A stretch of 64,000 bases of DNA from Pseudonocardia benzenivorans CB1190 (GCF_000196675.2 NC_015312.1:372001-436000); one strand, 5' to 3'; shown: positions 39,215-49,010, counted from the stretch's first letter. The notes: generated by a model from the letters alone, not told the origin. Numbers and translations: made by a program.

Positions 39215-40258
39215 TCAGCCCGCGACCGCTGCCGTCACGAGCGGCGCGCGCACGACGACCGAGTCGCCGATCAGCCGTGCGGTGGGGCGCAGCCCGGCCC
39301 GGCGCAGCAGCCGGGCCAGCCGCATGTCCCCGCCCACGGCCGACGACGCCGCGATCGCCTCGGCCCCCGCGGTGAGCGCGAGGTCGACGGCGCGGCGCAC
39401 CAGCGCGGTACCGAGCCCGCGGCCCTGCCACGCGTCCTCGACGACGACCGTCAGCATCAGTGTGTCGTCCTGCCGGTCCTGCAGCGTCACGAGCCCGACG
39501 GCGCTGCCGCCCTCGGCGGTCGACGCGAGCACGGCCTGGCCGCCGTTCTCCCCGGCGAGCACGGCCTGCAGCAGGCCGGGCGCGAGGCGCGGCGTCGGGC
39601 TGCCGAACCGGGCCAGCCGGGTCTCCGGCGAGCAGCGGGCGTGCAGCGCCGCGACGAGCAGCGCGTCGTCGACGGTCGCCGGGCGCAGCCGGACCTCGGA
39701 GCCGTCGTGCAGCAGCAGGATGCGGTCGTCGCAGGGCGCGGCCCGGCGGGGTGCGGACAGGCCGAGCTGCGCGGACAGCTCCAGCAGCGCCGCGGCCCGG
39801 GACAGCTCCGTGGCGGTGAACGGCCAGGCCCGGCCGAGCCGCACCTGCTGGGCGCCGACCCGGAGGGTGTGCGAGTGCGGATGGGCGGGAGCCTCGGCGG
39901 CGACGAGCCGGGCCCGCAACATCGTCGCCACGGCGCGCGGTGCGCTGCCGGGGTCCGCGGCCACCATGCGCGCCAGGGCGAGCGCCGTCGTCGCCGCGTC
40001 CGACAGCTCGGCCGCGTCCGCCCGCACCAACAGCGTGCAGGGGATGCCCGCCGAGCCGATCGCGTCGACCAGCGTCCCGGCGTCGACGTCGTCGGGGACG
40101 CGGACGAGCAACTCGTCGGTGACGGCGCCGTCGTCGGACGGCTCGCCGACGACGTGCAGCGACACGATGTCGCAGCCGGCCTTGCCGACGACCGTCGCCA
40201 ACTCGCCGAGTCTGCCCGGCCGGTCCTCCAGCTCCACGTGCACGCGCCACAGCGACAC
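39215..40258 (-). CDS. ACT domain-GNAT acetyltransferase fusion
   Basis: 347 aa. Residues 1-75 form an ACT domain (LWRVHVELEDRPGRLGELATVVGKAGCDIVSLHVVGE). A middle region (about 80-195) is helical. The C-terminal part (about 200-347) is a GNAT fold: VRLRPATVDDALLVAALHARCSPETR, AVGLVTLQ, and the acetyl-CoA loop DAWQGRGLGTALVRRAV. ACT binding of an amino acid may regulate acetylation. GTG at 40258 chosen because GGAGGGGG precedes it; the frame opens further upstream. Confidence 0.82.
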   Translation of the reverse strand: MSLWRVHVELEDRPGRLGELATVVGKAGCDIVSLHVVGEPSDDGAVTDELLVRVPDDVDAGTLVDAIGSAGIPCTLLVRADAAELSDAATTALALARMVAADPGSAPRAVATMLRARLVAAEAPAHPHSHTLRVGAQQVRLGRAWPFTATELSRAAALLELSAQLGLSAPRRAAPCDDRILLLHDGSEVRLRPATVDDALLVAALHARCSPETRLARFGSPTPRLAPGLLQAVLAGENGGQAVLASTAEGGSAVGLVTLQDRQDDTLMLTVVVEDAWQGRGLGTALVRRAVDLALTAGAEAIAASSAVGGDMRLARLLRRAGLRPTARLIGDSVVVRAPLVTAAVAG

Positions 40259-40376
40259 GTCGCCCACCCCCTCCGACGGACCCATCGTGTCGGGCGGATG
40301 TTGCGGTGGCGCTACGTCGTTGTGACGCCACACGTGGCGACGGCCACGTCGCCGCGGCAGGCGCGCGTCGTGGCCC

Positions 40377-40631
40377 TCAGCAGGCGCCGATGCCCTCGAG
40401 CCCGACCCAGGCCCGTTCCCAGACCAGCGTGAACACGACGGTCCCGCACTCGGGGTCGGGGAACTCGACGGTCGAGCTCGCGCCCACCGCCAGGTCGTCG
40501 ACGGTCCGGGCGGCGCCGGCGGCGTCGCCGTGGCGCTCGGCCCAGTCGCGCACCATCAGCCGGTGGTATTCGACGGCCTCGTGCCACTCACGGAAGCGGT
40601 GCTCCTCGTCGACGCCCCGGACGAGCCACAT
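40377..40631 (-). CDS. Hypothetical 84-aa protein
   Basis: Soluble protein (MWLVRGVDEEHRFREWHEAVEYHR... ending VWERAWVGLEGIGAC) with many Trp, His and Glu; unrecognised. The ATG at 40631 follows GGAGGGAGG, a strong signal. It starts 37 bp after the S9 peptidase stop, probably in the same operon. Confidence 0.6.
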   Translation of the reverse strand: MWLVRGVDEEHRFREWHEAVEYHRLMVRDWAERHGDAAGAARTVDDLAVGASSTVEFPDPECGTVVFTLVWERAWVGLEGIGAC

Positions 40632-40668
40632 GGCGGCCTCCCTCCCGACGACCACCATGGCACCACGT

Positions 40669-42513
40669 TCAGCCGCCGACTGCACCCCCCGTCACGCTGC
40701 GTCGCGCGAAGTCGATCTCCGTCGCGACGTGCCGAATCGTCTCCTCGACGACGAGCGACCCGTGTCCGGCGTCGAACCGGCTGACCTCGTAGGGCAGGTC
40801 GCCGCGCGCGGCGAGCGCGTCGAGGTAGTTGTCCACCTGCCGGATGGGGCAGCGCGGGTCGTTCTCCCCGGCCAGCACGAGCACCGGCGCCCGGACGTCG
40901 CCGACGTAGGTGAGCGGCGACGCCGTCGCGTAGACGTCCGGGATCTCGTCGGGCGACCCGCCGAACAGCGCCCGGTCGAAGGCGCGCAGCTGCTCCATCT
41001 CGTCGGCGTAGGCGGCGAGGTAGTCGGCCACGGGCACACCGCCGATCGCCGCGGCCCACCGGTCCGGCTGGGTGCCCGCGGCCAGCAGCGCGAGGTATCC
41101 GCCCCACGACCAGCCCTCGACGACGATCCGTGCCGGATCGGCCAGCCCCGACGACACCGCCCAGTCGTGGACGGCGGCGACGTCCTCCAGCTCGGTCAGG
41201 CCCGGGCGGCCCTCGATGGCGTCGCGCCAGGTCGAGCCGTAGCCCGTCGAGCCGCGGTAGTTGACCTCGACGACTGCGAAACCGGCGTCGACCCACGCCG
41301 CGCGGACGGCGCTGAACCGGTCCTCGTCGGCGGCGTGCGGGCCGCCGTGCAGGCTGAAGACCGTCGGGTGCGGGCCCTCGCCCGCGGGCTCGGCGACGAG
41401 CGCGTGCACCGTCCCGCCGGGACCGTCGACCCACACGTCGCGCACCGCGACCGAGCCGGGCGCGGGCTCGCCGGGCGGGGCGACCAGCACCCGGTCGGTG
41501 CCGTCGGGGTGCAGGGCGCGGATCGAGACCGGCGCCGCCGCCGAGGACGCCGTGTACTCGACGGTCCCGTCGGGCCGGACCTCGGCCGATCCGACGGTGC
41601 CGGGCGCCGTCGGCAGCTCGGTGAGCGTGCCGTCGCGAAGGTCGTGCCGGTACAGCCGGACGCGCCCGGCGTGCGTGTGCCAGACCAGCAGCGCGGTCGC
41701 GTCGGGATAGAAGTCGGCGACGAGCTCGCCGGGCAGGTCGAGCAGGACCTCGGTCTCGGTGTCGGTGGCCACGTCCCAGATCAGCAGCTCCTCACGGCCA
41801 CGGCGCTCGTGCAGCAGCAGCAGTCGCTGGTCGCCCGCCACTGGGCTGAACACGAGCGGGGTCAGTCCGCGGCCCGGGCCGTCGGACTTCTCCGCGACGG
41901 TCGACGCGTCGGCCGTCCGCACCACGCGGACGTCGGGATGCCGGGAGTCGCCGTGCTCGGAATGGCTGATCGCGAGCAGGGTCTCGTCCTCGGACAGGGC
42001 ACCGACGCCGGCGTCCTCGGCGTGCTCGTAGATCATCTCGGTGTCGGCCCCGTCGCGCCGCACCCAGATCCGGCTGCCGTCGTCGGTCGACGTCCCCGCC
42101 GCGACGAGCGTCCGGCCGATCTCGAGCCCGGCGGGGTATCCGTCCTCGACGCCGGGCAGTGCGTCGGCGGGCCGTTCGCCTGCGGGCAGCCCCGCGAACG
42201 GCTCGGCGACCCAGCGGCCGAACTCGTCGCCGTCGGTGTCGTCGAACCACCACACGTGCTCGCCGTCGGGCGGCAGGGTCGCGGTATGGGTGCCGGCGGC
42301 GCGACTGGTGACCTGGCGGTGCAGGCCGGTGGCCCGGTCCCAGGTGTGGACCTCGGTGGTACCGCCCTCGTTGGAGGTGTAGACGCAGCGGTCCGGGACG
42401 TCCTTGGCCCAGTGCGGACGTGACATGCGGGTCGCGGTGAACCGGGCCCGCCAGCGGCGCTCGCGGTCGTCGTCGTCGAAGAGCCGGTCGGGGACGGCGG
42501 CGTCGGGATGCAC
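40669..42513 (-). CDS. S9 family prolyl oligopeptidase
   Basis: 614-aa serine peptidase without signal peptide. The first two thirds form a beta-propeller (repeats such as RDGADTEMIYEHAEDAGVGAL and LLIWDVATDTETEVLLDLPG); the C-terminal alpha/beta domain has SLHGGPHAADED, YRGSTGYG, the nucleophile S469 in GWSWGGY, and the acid/His in GENDPRCP and DAGHG. It should cleave short peptides inside the cell, exo- or endo-acting. The GTG at 42513 gives the family N-terminus (RERRWRARFTATRMSRPHWA). Confidence 0.87.
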   Translation of the reverse strand: MHPDAAVPDRLFDDDDRERRWRARFTATRMSRPHWAKDVPDRCVYTSNEGGTTEVHTWDRATGLHRQVTSRAAGTHTATLPPDGEHVWWFDDTDGDEFGRWVAEPFAGLPAGERPADALPGVEDGYPAGLEIGRTLVAAGTSTDDGSRIWVRRDGADTEMIYEHAEDAGVGALSEDETLLAISHSEHGDSRHPDVRVVRTADASTVAEKSDGPGRGLTPLVFSPVAGDQRLLLLHERRGREELLIWDVATDTETEVLLDLPGELVADFYPDATALLVWHTHAGRVRLYRHDLRDGTLTELPTAPGTVGSAEVRPDGTVEYTASSAAAPVSIRALHPDGTDRVLVAPPGEPAPGSVAVRDVWVDGPGGTVHALVAEPAGEGPHPTVFSLHGGPHAADEDRFSAVRAAWVDAGFAVVEVNYRGSTGYGSTWRDAIEGRPGLTELEDVAAVHDWAVSSGLADPARIVVEGWSWGGYLALLAAGTQPDRWAAAIGGVPVADYLAAYADEMEQLRAFDRALFGGSPDEIPDVYATASPLTYVGDVRAPVLVLAGENDPRCPIRQVDNYLDALAARGDLPYEVSRFDAGHGSLVVEETIRHVATEIDFARRSVTGGAVGG

Positions 42514-42622
42514 GCCCCGATCCTGCCGGGCGGTCCCGTTCGCCCGCCGCGGCGGTCCCGGTCCGCGCGCGACGCCGCACGTGCGGGCGCCCGCCGTCGC
42601 CGGGCCGTGGCACGATGTGGTC

Positions 42623-43084
42623 GTGAGCGAGCCCGTCCCCGCCGACCGGATCCGGGTGTCCGACGCCGAACGTCGAGCCGTGCAGGACATGCTGCTGCGT
42701 GCCCAGGGCGAGGGCCTGCTCGACATCGGCGAGTACGACGAGCGCGTCCAGGCCGTGTGGAACGGCAAGACCCGCGGCGACCTCGCCCGGGTCACCGCCG
42801 ACCTGCCCGACATCCCGCCCGCCCCGCCCGCCGGTCGGGATCCGGTCCGCCCCGCGCCGGCCCGGCCGAAGAAGGTCTTCTCCGACACCGGGGGCGGCAC
42901 CGCGATGCGCGTGCTGACGATCGTCTTCTCGAGCATCGTCGCCGTGAACGTGCTCGTGTGGGGCATCGTCAGCGTCACCAACTTCGACCTGATCTACCCG
43001 TGGTTCGTGTGGACGCTGATCCCGCTGGTCGTGCTCGCCGTCCTGTACGCGTCCGGGATCGGCCGGTCGCACGACGACCGCTGA
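42623..43084 (+). CDS. DUF1707 membrane protein
   Basis: 153 aa: N-terminal DUF1707 segment RIRVSDAERRAVQDMLLRAQGEGLLDIGEYDERVQAVWNGKT, a Pro-rich linker and two membrane helices (RVLTIVFSSIVAVNVLVWGIV; FVWTLIPLVVLAVLYA). DUF1707 proteins are common in actinomycetes, with no agreed function. CACGAT ends 6 nt before the GTG start. Confidence 0.85.
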   Translation: MSEPVPADRIRVSDAERRAVQDMLLRAQGEGLLDIGEYDERVQAVWNGKTRGDLARVTADLPDIPPAPPAGRDPVRPAPARPKKVFSDTGGGTAMRVLTIVFSSIVAVNVLVWGIVSVTNFDLIYPWFVWTLIPLVVLAVLYASGIGRSHDDR

Positions 43085-43111
43085 CGCCCGGCCGCGCCCG
43101 GCCGGGTCGCG

Positions 43112-43771
43112 CTACGGCACCGACGCGTCGAGCAGGGCCGCGGTCATCTGGGTGGTCAGCCAGGCGGTGAACTCCGCGTCGCTCCAGCCGCGCTCGACGA
43201 CGAGTGCCATGTAGTGCGCGGGGTCGTTGAGGACCCACAGCGCGTCGATCGCGCGGTCGAGGTCCAGGTCCCGGCGCAGGGGGCCGGTCTCGCGCACCTT
43301 GCGAACGACCATCTCCGCGCCCGCCCGACGGTTCTGCACGAGCGTCACCCACAGCTGTCCGATCTCGGCGGACTCGTCGGCGGCACGCCGGGTCACCTCG
43401 AACAGCCGCCCCGCCCGCCGGGCGATCACCAGGCACACCTCGCTGTAGGCGCGCAGCACGTCGGCCGGGTGGGTCGCCTCCCACACGGGCGCGAACCACG
43501 GGCGCCGTGCGACCGGCACCGGCTCGTCGTCACCGGCGAGCGCCTCGTCGAGCACCTGCCGCAGGAGCGCCGGCTTCGATCCGAACACCGCAGCCGCGGT
43601 CGGCCTCGCGACGCCCGCCAGCTCGGCGACGTCCCGCAGCGACGCGCCGGTGTAGCCGCGCTCGGTGAACAGCGTGGTCGCCGCGGCGACCACGGCCCGA
43701 CGGGTCCGGCGGGCCGCCTCCTCCCGCAGGGGCGAGCGGTAGTCCCGTCGCTGTCCCTTGACCTCCGGCAC
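43112..43771 (-). CDS. TetR family transcriptional regulator
   Basis: 219-aa regulator: HTH near residues 20-65 (RRAVVAAATTLFTERGYTGASLRDVAELAGVARPTAAAVFGSKPALL), then a helical ligand domain. TACGGT (minus, 43778-43783) is six nt before the GTG. Divergent from the cupin gene; the shared 57-bp region contains a CTATTCAATAG palindrome, so it likely controls both genes. Confidence 0.87.
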   Translation of the reverse strand: MPEVKGQRRDYRSPLREEAARRTRRAVVAAATTLFTERGYTGASLRDVAELAGVARPTAAAVFGSKPALLRQVLDEALAGDDEPVPVARRPWFAPVWEATHPADVLRAYSEVCLVIARRAGRLFEVTRRAADESAEIGQLWVTLVQNRRAGAEMVVRKVRETGPLRRDLDLDRAIDALWVLNDPAHYMALVVERGWSDAEFTAWLTTQMTAALLDASVP

Positions 43772-43777
43772 GGGTCG

Positions 43778-43800
43778 ACCGTACCGTCTCTATTCAATAG
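43778..43800. promoter_or_regulatory. TetR promoter with CTATTCAATAG palindrome
   Basis: The -10 (TACGGT, minus strand) is at 43778-43783 and the 11-bp palindrome at 43790-43800 fills the spacer toward -35, a good operator position for autoregulation and for control of the divergent cupin gene. Confidence 0.5.
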
Positions 43801-43828
43801 ACAGCGTCCAGTCAATGGAGGTGCGAGG

Positions 43829-44317
43829 ATGTCCTCGCTCCCGGCTCCGCCCTACGTGCTGCGCGCCGACGAAGGAGAGGCCCTGTGGTTCCTGGGCAAC
43901 CTCGCCACGATCAAGGCCGGCGCCGACCAGACGCGTGGAGCGCTGACCGTCGCGGAGTTCCTCAACCCGCCGGGCTTCGCGCCGCCGCTGCACCGTCACC
44001 TGCAGGAGGACGAGGCCTTCTACATCCTCTCGGGATACGCCCGGTTCCACTGCGGCGCTGACGAGTTCGAGGCCGGGCCGGGTGACTTCGTGCTGCTGCC
44101 CGTGGACCGGCCGCACACGTTCGTCGTCGGGCCCGACGTGTCGCTGCGTGCCCTCCAGCTCACCACGCCCGCCGGCTTCGAGCACTTCGCGGCGGAGGCC
44201 GGCGAAGCCGCCACCGAGCGCCGCTTGCCCGAGCCCGGCCCGGTCGACCCGGCGCGGCTGGGGCATGCTGCCGCCCGACACGGCGTCGAGATCGTCGGAC
44301 CGCCGCCGTCCCCGTGA
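43829..44317 (+). CDS. Cupin domain protein
   Basis: 162-aa single cupin barrel. Motif 1: GFAPPLHRHLQEDEAFYILSG (two His and a Glu as metal ligands); motif 2: GPGDFVLLPVDRPHTFVV. Similar to quercetin-dioxygenase-like cupins, but the reaction cannot be told. GGAGGTGCG precedes the ATG. Divergent from a TetR gene that probably regulates it. Confidence 0.85.
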   Translation: MSSLPAPPYVLRADEGEALWFLGNLATIKAGADQTRGALTVAEFLNPPGFAPPLHRHLQEDEAFYILSGYARFHCGADEFEAGPGDFVLLPVDRPHTFVVGPDVSLRALQLTTPAGFEHFAAEAGEAATERRLPEPGPVDPARLGHAAARHGVEIVGPPPSP

Positions 44318-44351
44318 TCCCGTCGACCCGCGGCGACCGGCGCGCTGCGGT

Positions 44352-44939
44352 TCAGTGCCCGGCGGCGTCCGCGACGACGACGCGCAGCGCGTCGGCCAGG
44401 TCGCGGCCCGACGGCGCGGACGCCGGGTCGACGGCCCACTGCACGAGCGTCCCGATCAGCAATGCCTGGTAGAAGGCGCCGAGCGCGCGGGTGCGCCCGT
44501 CGTCCTCGTCGGCGTGGAAGGTCAGCGCCAGGTCCTCGCGCGTGAGGTCCGCGGCTGCGGCGAGCGCGTCACGAACCTCGGGCACCCGGGGTGCCTGCGC
44601 GAGCGCCTCCACCGTCGCGGTGACCATCCGCTCGTCCTGCGCGACCCGGTCGACGACGCGGTCCCAGGTCCGCTCGAACCGGTCGAGCGGCGTCGGCGCG
44701 GGCGCCGGGGACTCCTCGGTGACCGCCTCGGTGAGGGCGGCGTCGACGGCGGCGGCACAGTCGCGGGTCATGGCGACGAGCGCGGCGGCGAGCAGCGCGT
44801 CCTTCGATCCGAAGTGGTAACCGATGGACGCGAGGTTCGTGCCCGAGGCGGCGACCACGTCGCGCGCCGACGTGCGGCTCCATCCCTTGTCGTGCAGGCA
44901 CTCCCTGGCGCCCGCGAGGAGCTCGTCACGATGACCCAC
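44352..44939 (-). CDS. TetR family transcriptional regulator
   Basis: 195 aa: HTH at about 8-50 (LHDKGWSRTSARDVVAASGTNLASIGYHFGSKDALL) and a TetR_C-type ligand domain with AVTEESPAPAPTPLDRFERTWDR. TAGGAT (minus, 44946-44951) lies six nt before the GTG start and an inverted repeat sits just upstream. No divergent target gene: the neighbour (ECF sigma) points the same way upstream. Target unknown besides itself. Confidence 0.87.
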   Translation of the reverse strand: MGHRDELLAGARECLHDKGWSRTSARDVVAASGTNLASIGYHFGSKDALLAAALVAMTRDCAAAVDAALTEAVTEESPAPAPTPLDRFERTWDRVVDRVAQDERMVTATVEALAQAPRVPEVRDALAAAADLTREDLALTFHADEDDGRTRALGAFYQALLIGTLVQWAVDPASAPSGRDLADALRVVVADAAGH

Positions 44940-44945
44940 ATGATC

Positions 44946-44968
44946 ATCCTAACGTCCGTCCTAGACGG
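44946..44968 (-). promoter_or_regulatory. TetR promoter and operator-like palindrome
   Basis: -10 TAGGAT at 44946-44951; CCGTC-CTA-GACGG perfect palindrome at 44956-44968 overlaps the -35 spacer. Confidence 0.45.
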
Positions 44969-45044
44969 CCGTACATGACCGAAGCGGGCGACGACGAGAT
45001 CACAGCGGGTCCGGCCGTGCCTGCTGCGGCCCGGCCCGGGTCGA

Positions 45045-46282
<1,238 letters not shown>

Positions 46283-46286
<4 letters not shown>

Positions 46287-46648
46287 ATCTCCGCCCCGCC
46301 GTCGTGCATCACCGCACGCACCTCCATCGCGCCGCCGAAGCGGACGTCGGGCCAGCTTGCAGCGATCTCGACGGCCCGTTCGACGGACTCGCAGTCGACC
46401 TCGACGTAGCCCGCGAACTGCTCCTTGCTCTCGGCGAACGGCCCGTCGGTGACCGCGGGCCTGCCGTCGACGCCACGCACCGTCCGGGCCGTCGACGGGT
46501 CGGCGAGCGCCTGTCCGCCGACGAACTCGCCGGACCTCGTCAGCTCGCCCATGATCTGGTCGACATCGGCGAACAGCGCGGTCCGCTCCTCCTCGGTCAG
46601 GTCGTCGACGAAGCCGGGGCGGTTGTGGATGAGCAGCATGTACTTCAC
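46283..46648 (-). CDS. YCII/DGPF domain protein
   Basis: 121-aa protein: KYMLLIHNRPG, ADPSTARTVRGVDGRPAVTDGPFAESKEQFAGYVEVDCESVERAVEIA. The name-giving D-G-P-F is present. DGPF proteins are the conserved partners of ECF42 sigma factors; role unknown. The GTG start at 46648 and a GTGA overlap with the sigma gene show one operon, driven by the left-facing half of the mirrored promoter at 46703-46730. Confidence 0.87.
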
Positions 46649-46702
46649 GACGATCGCTCCCTCGCGTCGGCCGCACCCCCGTCGGGGCGCGTCACACAGC
46701 AT

Positions 46703-46789
46703 GGTCGGAGCCGACCGCGCCGTCTCGACGTGCCGCCGCGGCGGATCTTCCCGCCGATCCGTGTCGAGACGGGCGCCGCGGCTCCGACC
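46703..46789. promoter_or_regulatory. mirror-image ECF-type promoters
   Basis: GGTCGGAGCC (46703-46712) and CCGTCTCGAC (46720-46729) are exactly mirrored by GTCGAGACGG (46763-46772) and GGCTCCGACC (46780-46789), with equal 7-nt gaps. Read outward each half is a promoter: plus, TGTCGA (46762-46767), 17 bp, CGACC; minus, CGTCGA, 17 bp, CGACC. From memory, ECF42 promoters carry TGTCGA at -35 and CGA/TC at -10. They would drive the DGPF-sigma operon and the DHFR-like gene. Confidence 0.75.
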
Positions 46790-46825
46790 GGCCGGTGACG
46801 GACCGGAACCCACCAGGAGGACACG

Positions 46826-47461
46826 ATGACCGGCAAGCTGCGAGTGAGCGTCTCCGTCTCGATCGACGGCTACATGGCGGGCCCCGGCCAGAGCCTCGAG
46901 AACCCGCTCGGGATCGGCGGCGAGCGGCTGCACGAGTGGGCGCTCGCGACGCGCTCCTTCCGCGAGAAGTTCGGCAGGGAAGGCGGCTCCACCGGCGTCG
47001 ACGACGACGTCATCGCCGCGGCCGACGCGGGCGTCGGTGCGACGGTCATGGGGCGCAACATGTTCAGCCCCGGCCGTGGCGAGTGGGACCTGTCGTGGAC
47101 GGGCTGGTGGGGTGACACGCCCCCGTTCGGGCACGACGTCTTCGTCCTGACCCACCACGACCGGGAGCCGATCGGGATGAAGGGCGGCACCACCTTCCGG
47201 TTCGTCACGACCGGGATCGACGACGCGCTCGCCCTGGCCCGCGCCGCGGCCGGGGACCGGGACGTCCGGCTCGGTGGCGGGGTGTCCACGGTCCGCGAGT
47301 GCCTGCGCGCCCGGCTCGTCGACGAGATGGACCTCGCCGTCGTGCCCGTGCTGCTCGGGAGCGGGGAGCGTCTGCTCGACGGCCTCTCGCCCGACGGCTA
47401 CACGTGCACGGGGGTCAGCGCGTCGGACACCGTCGCGCACCTGCGGTTCGTGCGCGGCTGA
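46826..47461 (+). CDS. Dihydrofolate reductase family protein (RibD C-terminal-like)
   Basis: 211 aa: VSVSVSIDGYMAGPGQSLENPLG, VMGRNMFSPG, VFVLTHHDREP, VRLGGGVSTVRECLRARLVDEMDLAVVPVLLGSGERLLDGL, the NADPH-binding fold of RibD/DHFR-like reductases of unknown substrate. CAGGAGGA precedes the ATG by 6 nt. Its promoter is the right half of the mirrored ECF element, so it is a likely member of the sigma regulon. Confidence 0.85.
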   Translation: MTGKLRVSVSVSIDGYMAGPGQSLENPLGIGGERLHEWALATRSFREKFGREGGSTGVDDDVIAAADAGVGATVMGRNMFSPGRGEWDLSWTGWWGDTPPFGHDVFVLTHHDREPIGMKGGTTFRFVTTGIDDALALARAAAGDRDVRLGGGVSTVRECLRARLVDEMDLAVVPVLLGSGERLLDGLSPDGYTCTGVSASDTVAHLRFVRG

Positions 47462-47599
47462 GCGCGTTCCGGGCCGCCGTCCACGCGAGCCACCGGAGCC
47501 GCGCGAGCCGGGCGGTCGTAACGGACGCGGCTCGGCGGACGAGTCCGGACGGGCCGCCGTCCGCCGTCGCGGCCGCGGAGCCGATGCGGAGGGAGTCTC

Positions 47600-47851
47600 G
47601 TGACGTCCGACCCGAACGACCGCCTCCCGGCGACGACGGCTGCCGAGCCGGGATCGGTCGTCGTCCCCATCGGACCGCAGACGCTGCAGGTCCCGCCCGC
47701 GGTCGGGTCCTACCTGCTGGACCCGAGCCGTGAGTCGGCGGCGCGGCTGTCCGGGACGCGGGTGTGGATCCGGCGCCGGCACGGTGAGCTGATCGTGCAC
47801 ATCGGCGACGTCGAGCAGGATCTCGAGTCCGACTCCGAACAGGACGGTTGA
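47600..47851 (+). CDS. Hypothetical 83-aa protein beside the peptide-maturase operon
   Basis: Acidic at both ends (MTSDPNDRLPATT, VEQDLESDSEQDG) with a basic middle (SGTRVWIRRRHGELIVHIGD). Unrecognised. CGGAGGGA lies 6 nt before the GTG. The stop is 14 bp from the convergent ATP-grasp stop, so it is not in that operon. It might be unrelated or a further peptide of the locus. Confidence 0.5.
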   Translation: MTSDPNDRLPATTAAEPGSVVVPIGPQTLQVPPAVGSYLLDPSRESAARLSGTRVWIRRRHGELIVHIGDVEQDLESDSEQDG

Positions 47852-47865
47852 CGACCGGACCCGGG

Positions 47866-48819
47866 TCATTCCCGCGTCAGGAGATCGCACAGCGCGCTCG
47901 TCAACGGAATCCCGGTGACCCATTCGAGCCAGTACCACTGGCCGTTCGGGTTGATCTCCAGGAACACGTACTCACCGTCCGGCGTCAGGAGCAGGTCGAT
48001 GGCCCCGAACCGGAGCCCGAGGCGCGTCACCAGCTCGACGCAGCGGGCCTCGAGGACGGGTGGGAGGTCGAGCGGCACGTGGGGCAGGTCGTAGATCTCC
48101 GCCCGCCGGAAGTCGACGCGTGCGTCGGCACTCGTCGGCGTGATCCCCACCGCGAACACGCGCTCGCCGATGACCGTCACCCGCACGTCCATCGCCTTGT
48201 GGACGAACTCCTGCAGCAACGTCGGGCCGAACCGGACGGAGCCGAGCTCGTCGAGGTCCTCGTCGGTGACCAGGTGGGTGTAGAGCGTCGCCGCCCGCTC
48301 GGGGTACCGGATCAGTGGGCTCGACAGCACCTTCACGATCGTTCCGCCGGGACAGGACCCGACGAACGCCGCTGCGTGGTCGGGGCTGTTGGTGACGGTG
48401 AACCGTGGCACGGCGAAGCCCAGCGTCGTCGCGAGGTCGAGCTGCACCAGCTTGAGGCCGGCCCGGCGCACCGCGCCGGGGTCGCTGACCCAGCGGGCGT
48501 CGAGGGTGTTCCACAGCCCGCGGAAGAGGTGGTTGCACTCGGCACGCAGCCACTCCGTCTCACCCGGTTCGAGGTCGGACGGGAGCGCGAAGCGGCCGGG
48601 CCGCCGGTACCAGACGGCGTCGACCGCCCGCAGGTCGAGCTCCGACCTGCCCCAGCTCAGAGCGCCGTGAACCCCGGAAGGGGTGCTGTCGACGGTCAGC
48701 GTGGACGCCCCCGGATAGGCGGACAGGTCGAACACCCGTGACTCGACGCCGCGCCGGTCGAGCTCCGCGACGACGGGCGTGACATGGAGGTCCTGGGGTG
48801 AGGAGAGGACGAGGATCAT
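47866..48819 (-). CDS. ATP-grasp ribosomal peptide maturase, MvdD/TgmB-like
   Basis: 317-aa ATP-grasp ligase. Seen: ILVLSSPQDLHVTPVVAELDRRG, AVWYRRPGRFALP, LRAECNHLFRGLW, LGFAVPRFTVTN, TIVKVLSS (ATP lysine), and the metal end FGAIDLLLTPDGEYVFLEINPNGQW. This order matches the SAV_5884/TgmB branch of graspetide maturases, which join Ser/Thr or Lys side chains to Asp/Glu in a precursor peptide by phosphorylating the acid. ATGA overlap with a 64-aa frame and the 73-aa peptide gene upstream give an operon of peptide genes plus maturase. Confidence 0.85.
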   Translation of the reverse strand: MILVLSSPQDLHVTPVVAELDRRGVESRVFDLSAYPGASTLTVDSTPSGVHGALSWGRSELDLRAVDAVWYRRPGRFALPSDLEPGETEWLRAECNHLFRGLWNTLDARWVSDPGAVRRAGLKLVQLDLATTLGFAVPRFTVTNSPDHAAAFVGSCPGGTIVKVLSSPLIRYPERAATLYTHLVTDEDLDELGSVRFGPTLLQEFVHKAMDVRVTVIGERVFAVGITPTSADARVDFRRAEIYDLPHVPLDLPPVLEARCVELVTRLGLRFGAIDLLLTPDGEYVFLEINPNGQWYWLEWVTGIPLTSALCDLLTRE

Positions 48820-49010
48820 CGGGCCAGGCCGAGATCGGACACCTCGACGTCCCGGCCGTCGGACGTGACGGCGAGCGCGCCCGTGAGCGAAGCCCGGTCG
48901 CGGAATGCGATCGCCCCGTCGTCCTCGTCGTCGGCGTCCGCGAATTCGATCCATTCCGCAGCCACCCGCACCACGAACGGGACAGCGCGGCGACCGAACT
49001 CCGACGTCAC
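48816..49010 (-). CDS. 64-aa peptide coupled to the ATP-grasp maturase, candidate precursor
   Basis: Small acidic protein. The N-terminal GRRAVPFVVRVAAEW contains P11-F12-x-x-R15, which resembles the PFxxRx core of the leader helix PFFARFL that MvdD-type enzymes recognise; the rest is rich in Asp/Glu with interspersed Ser/Thr (FADADDEDDGAIAFRDR, SLTGALAVTSDGRD), possible acceptor and donor side chains. Its stop overlaps the maturase ATG (ATGA), strong evidence that it is translated. GTG start with a weak signal. Whether it is the substrate or an accessory protein is not known. Confidence 0.6.
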   Translation of the reverse strand: MTSEFGRRAVPFVVRVAAEWIEFADADDEDDGAIAFRDRASLTGALAVTSDGRDVEVSDLGLAR

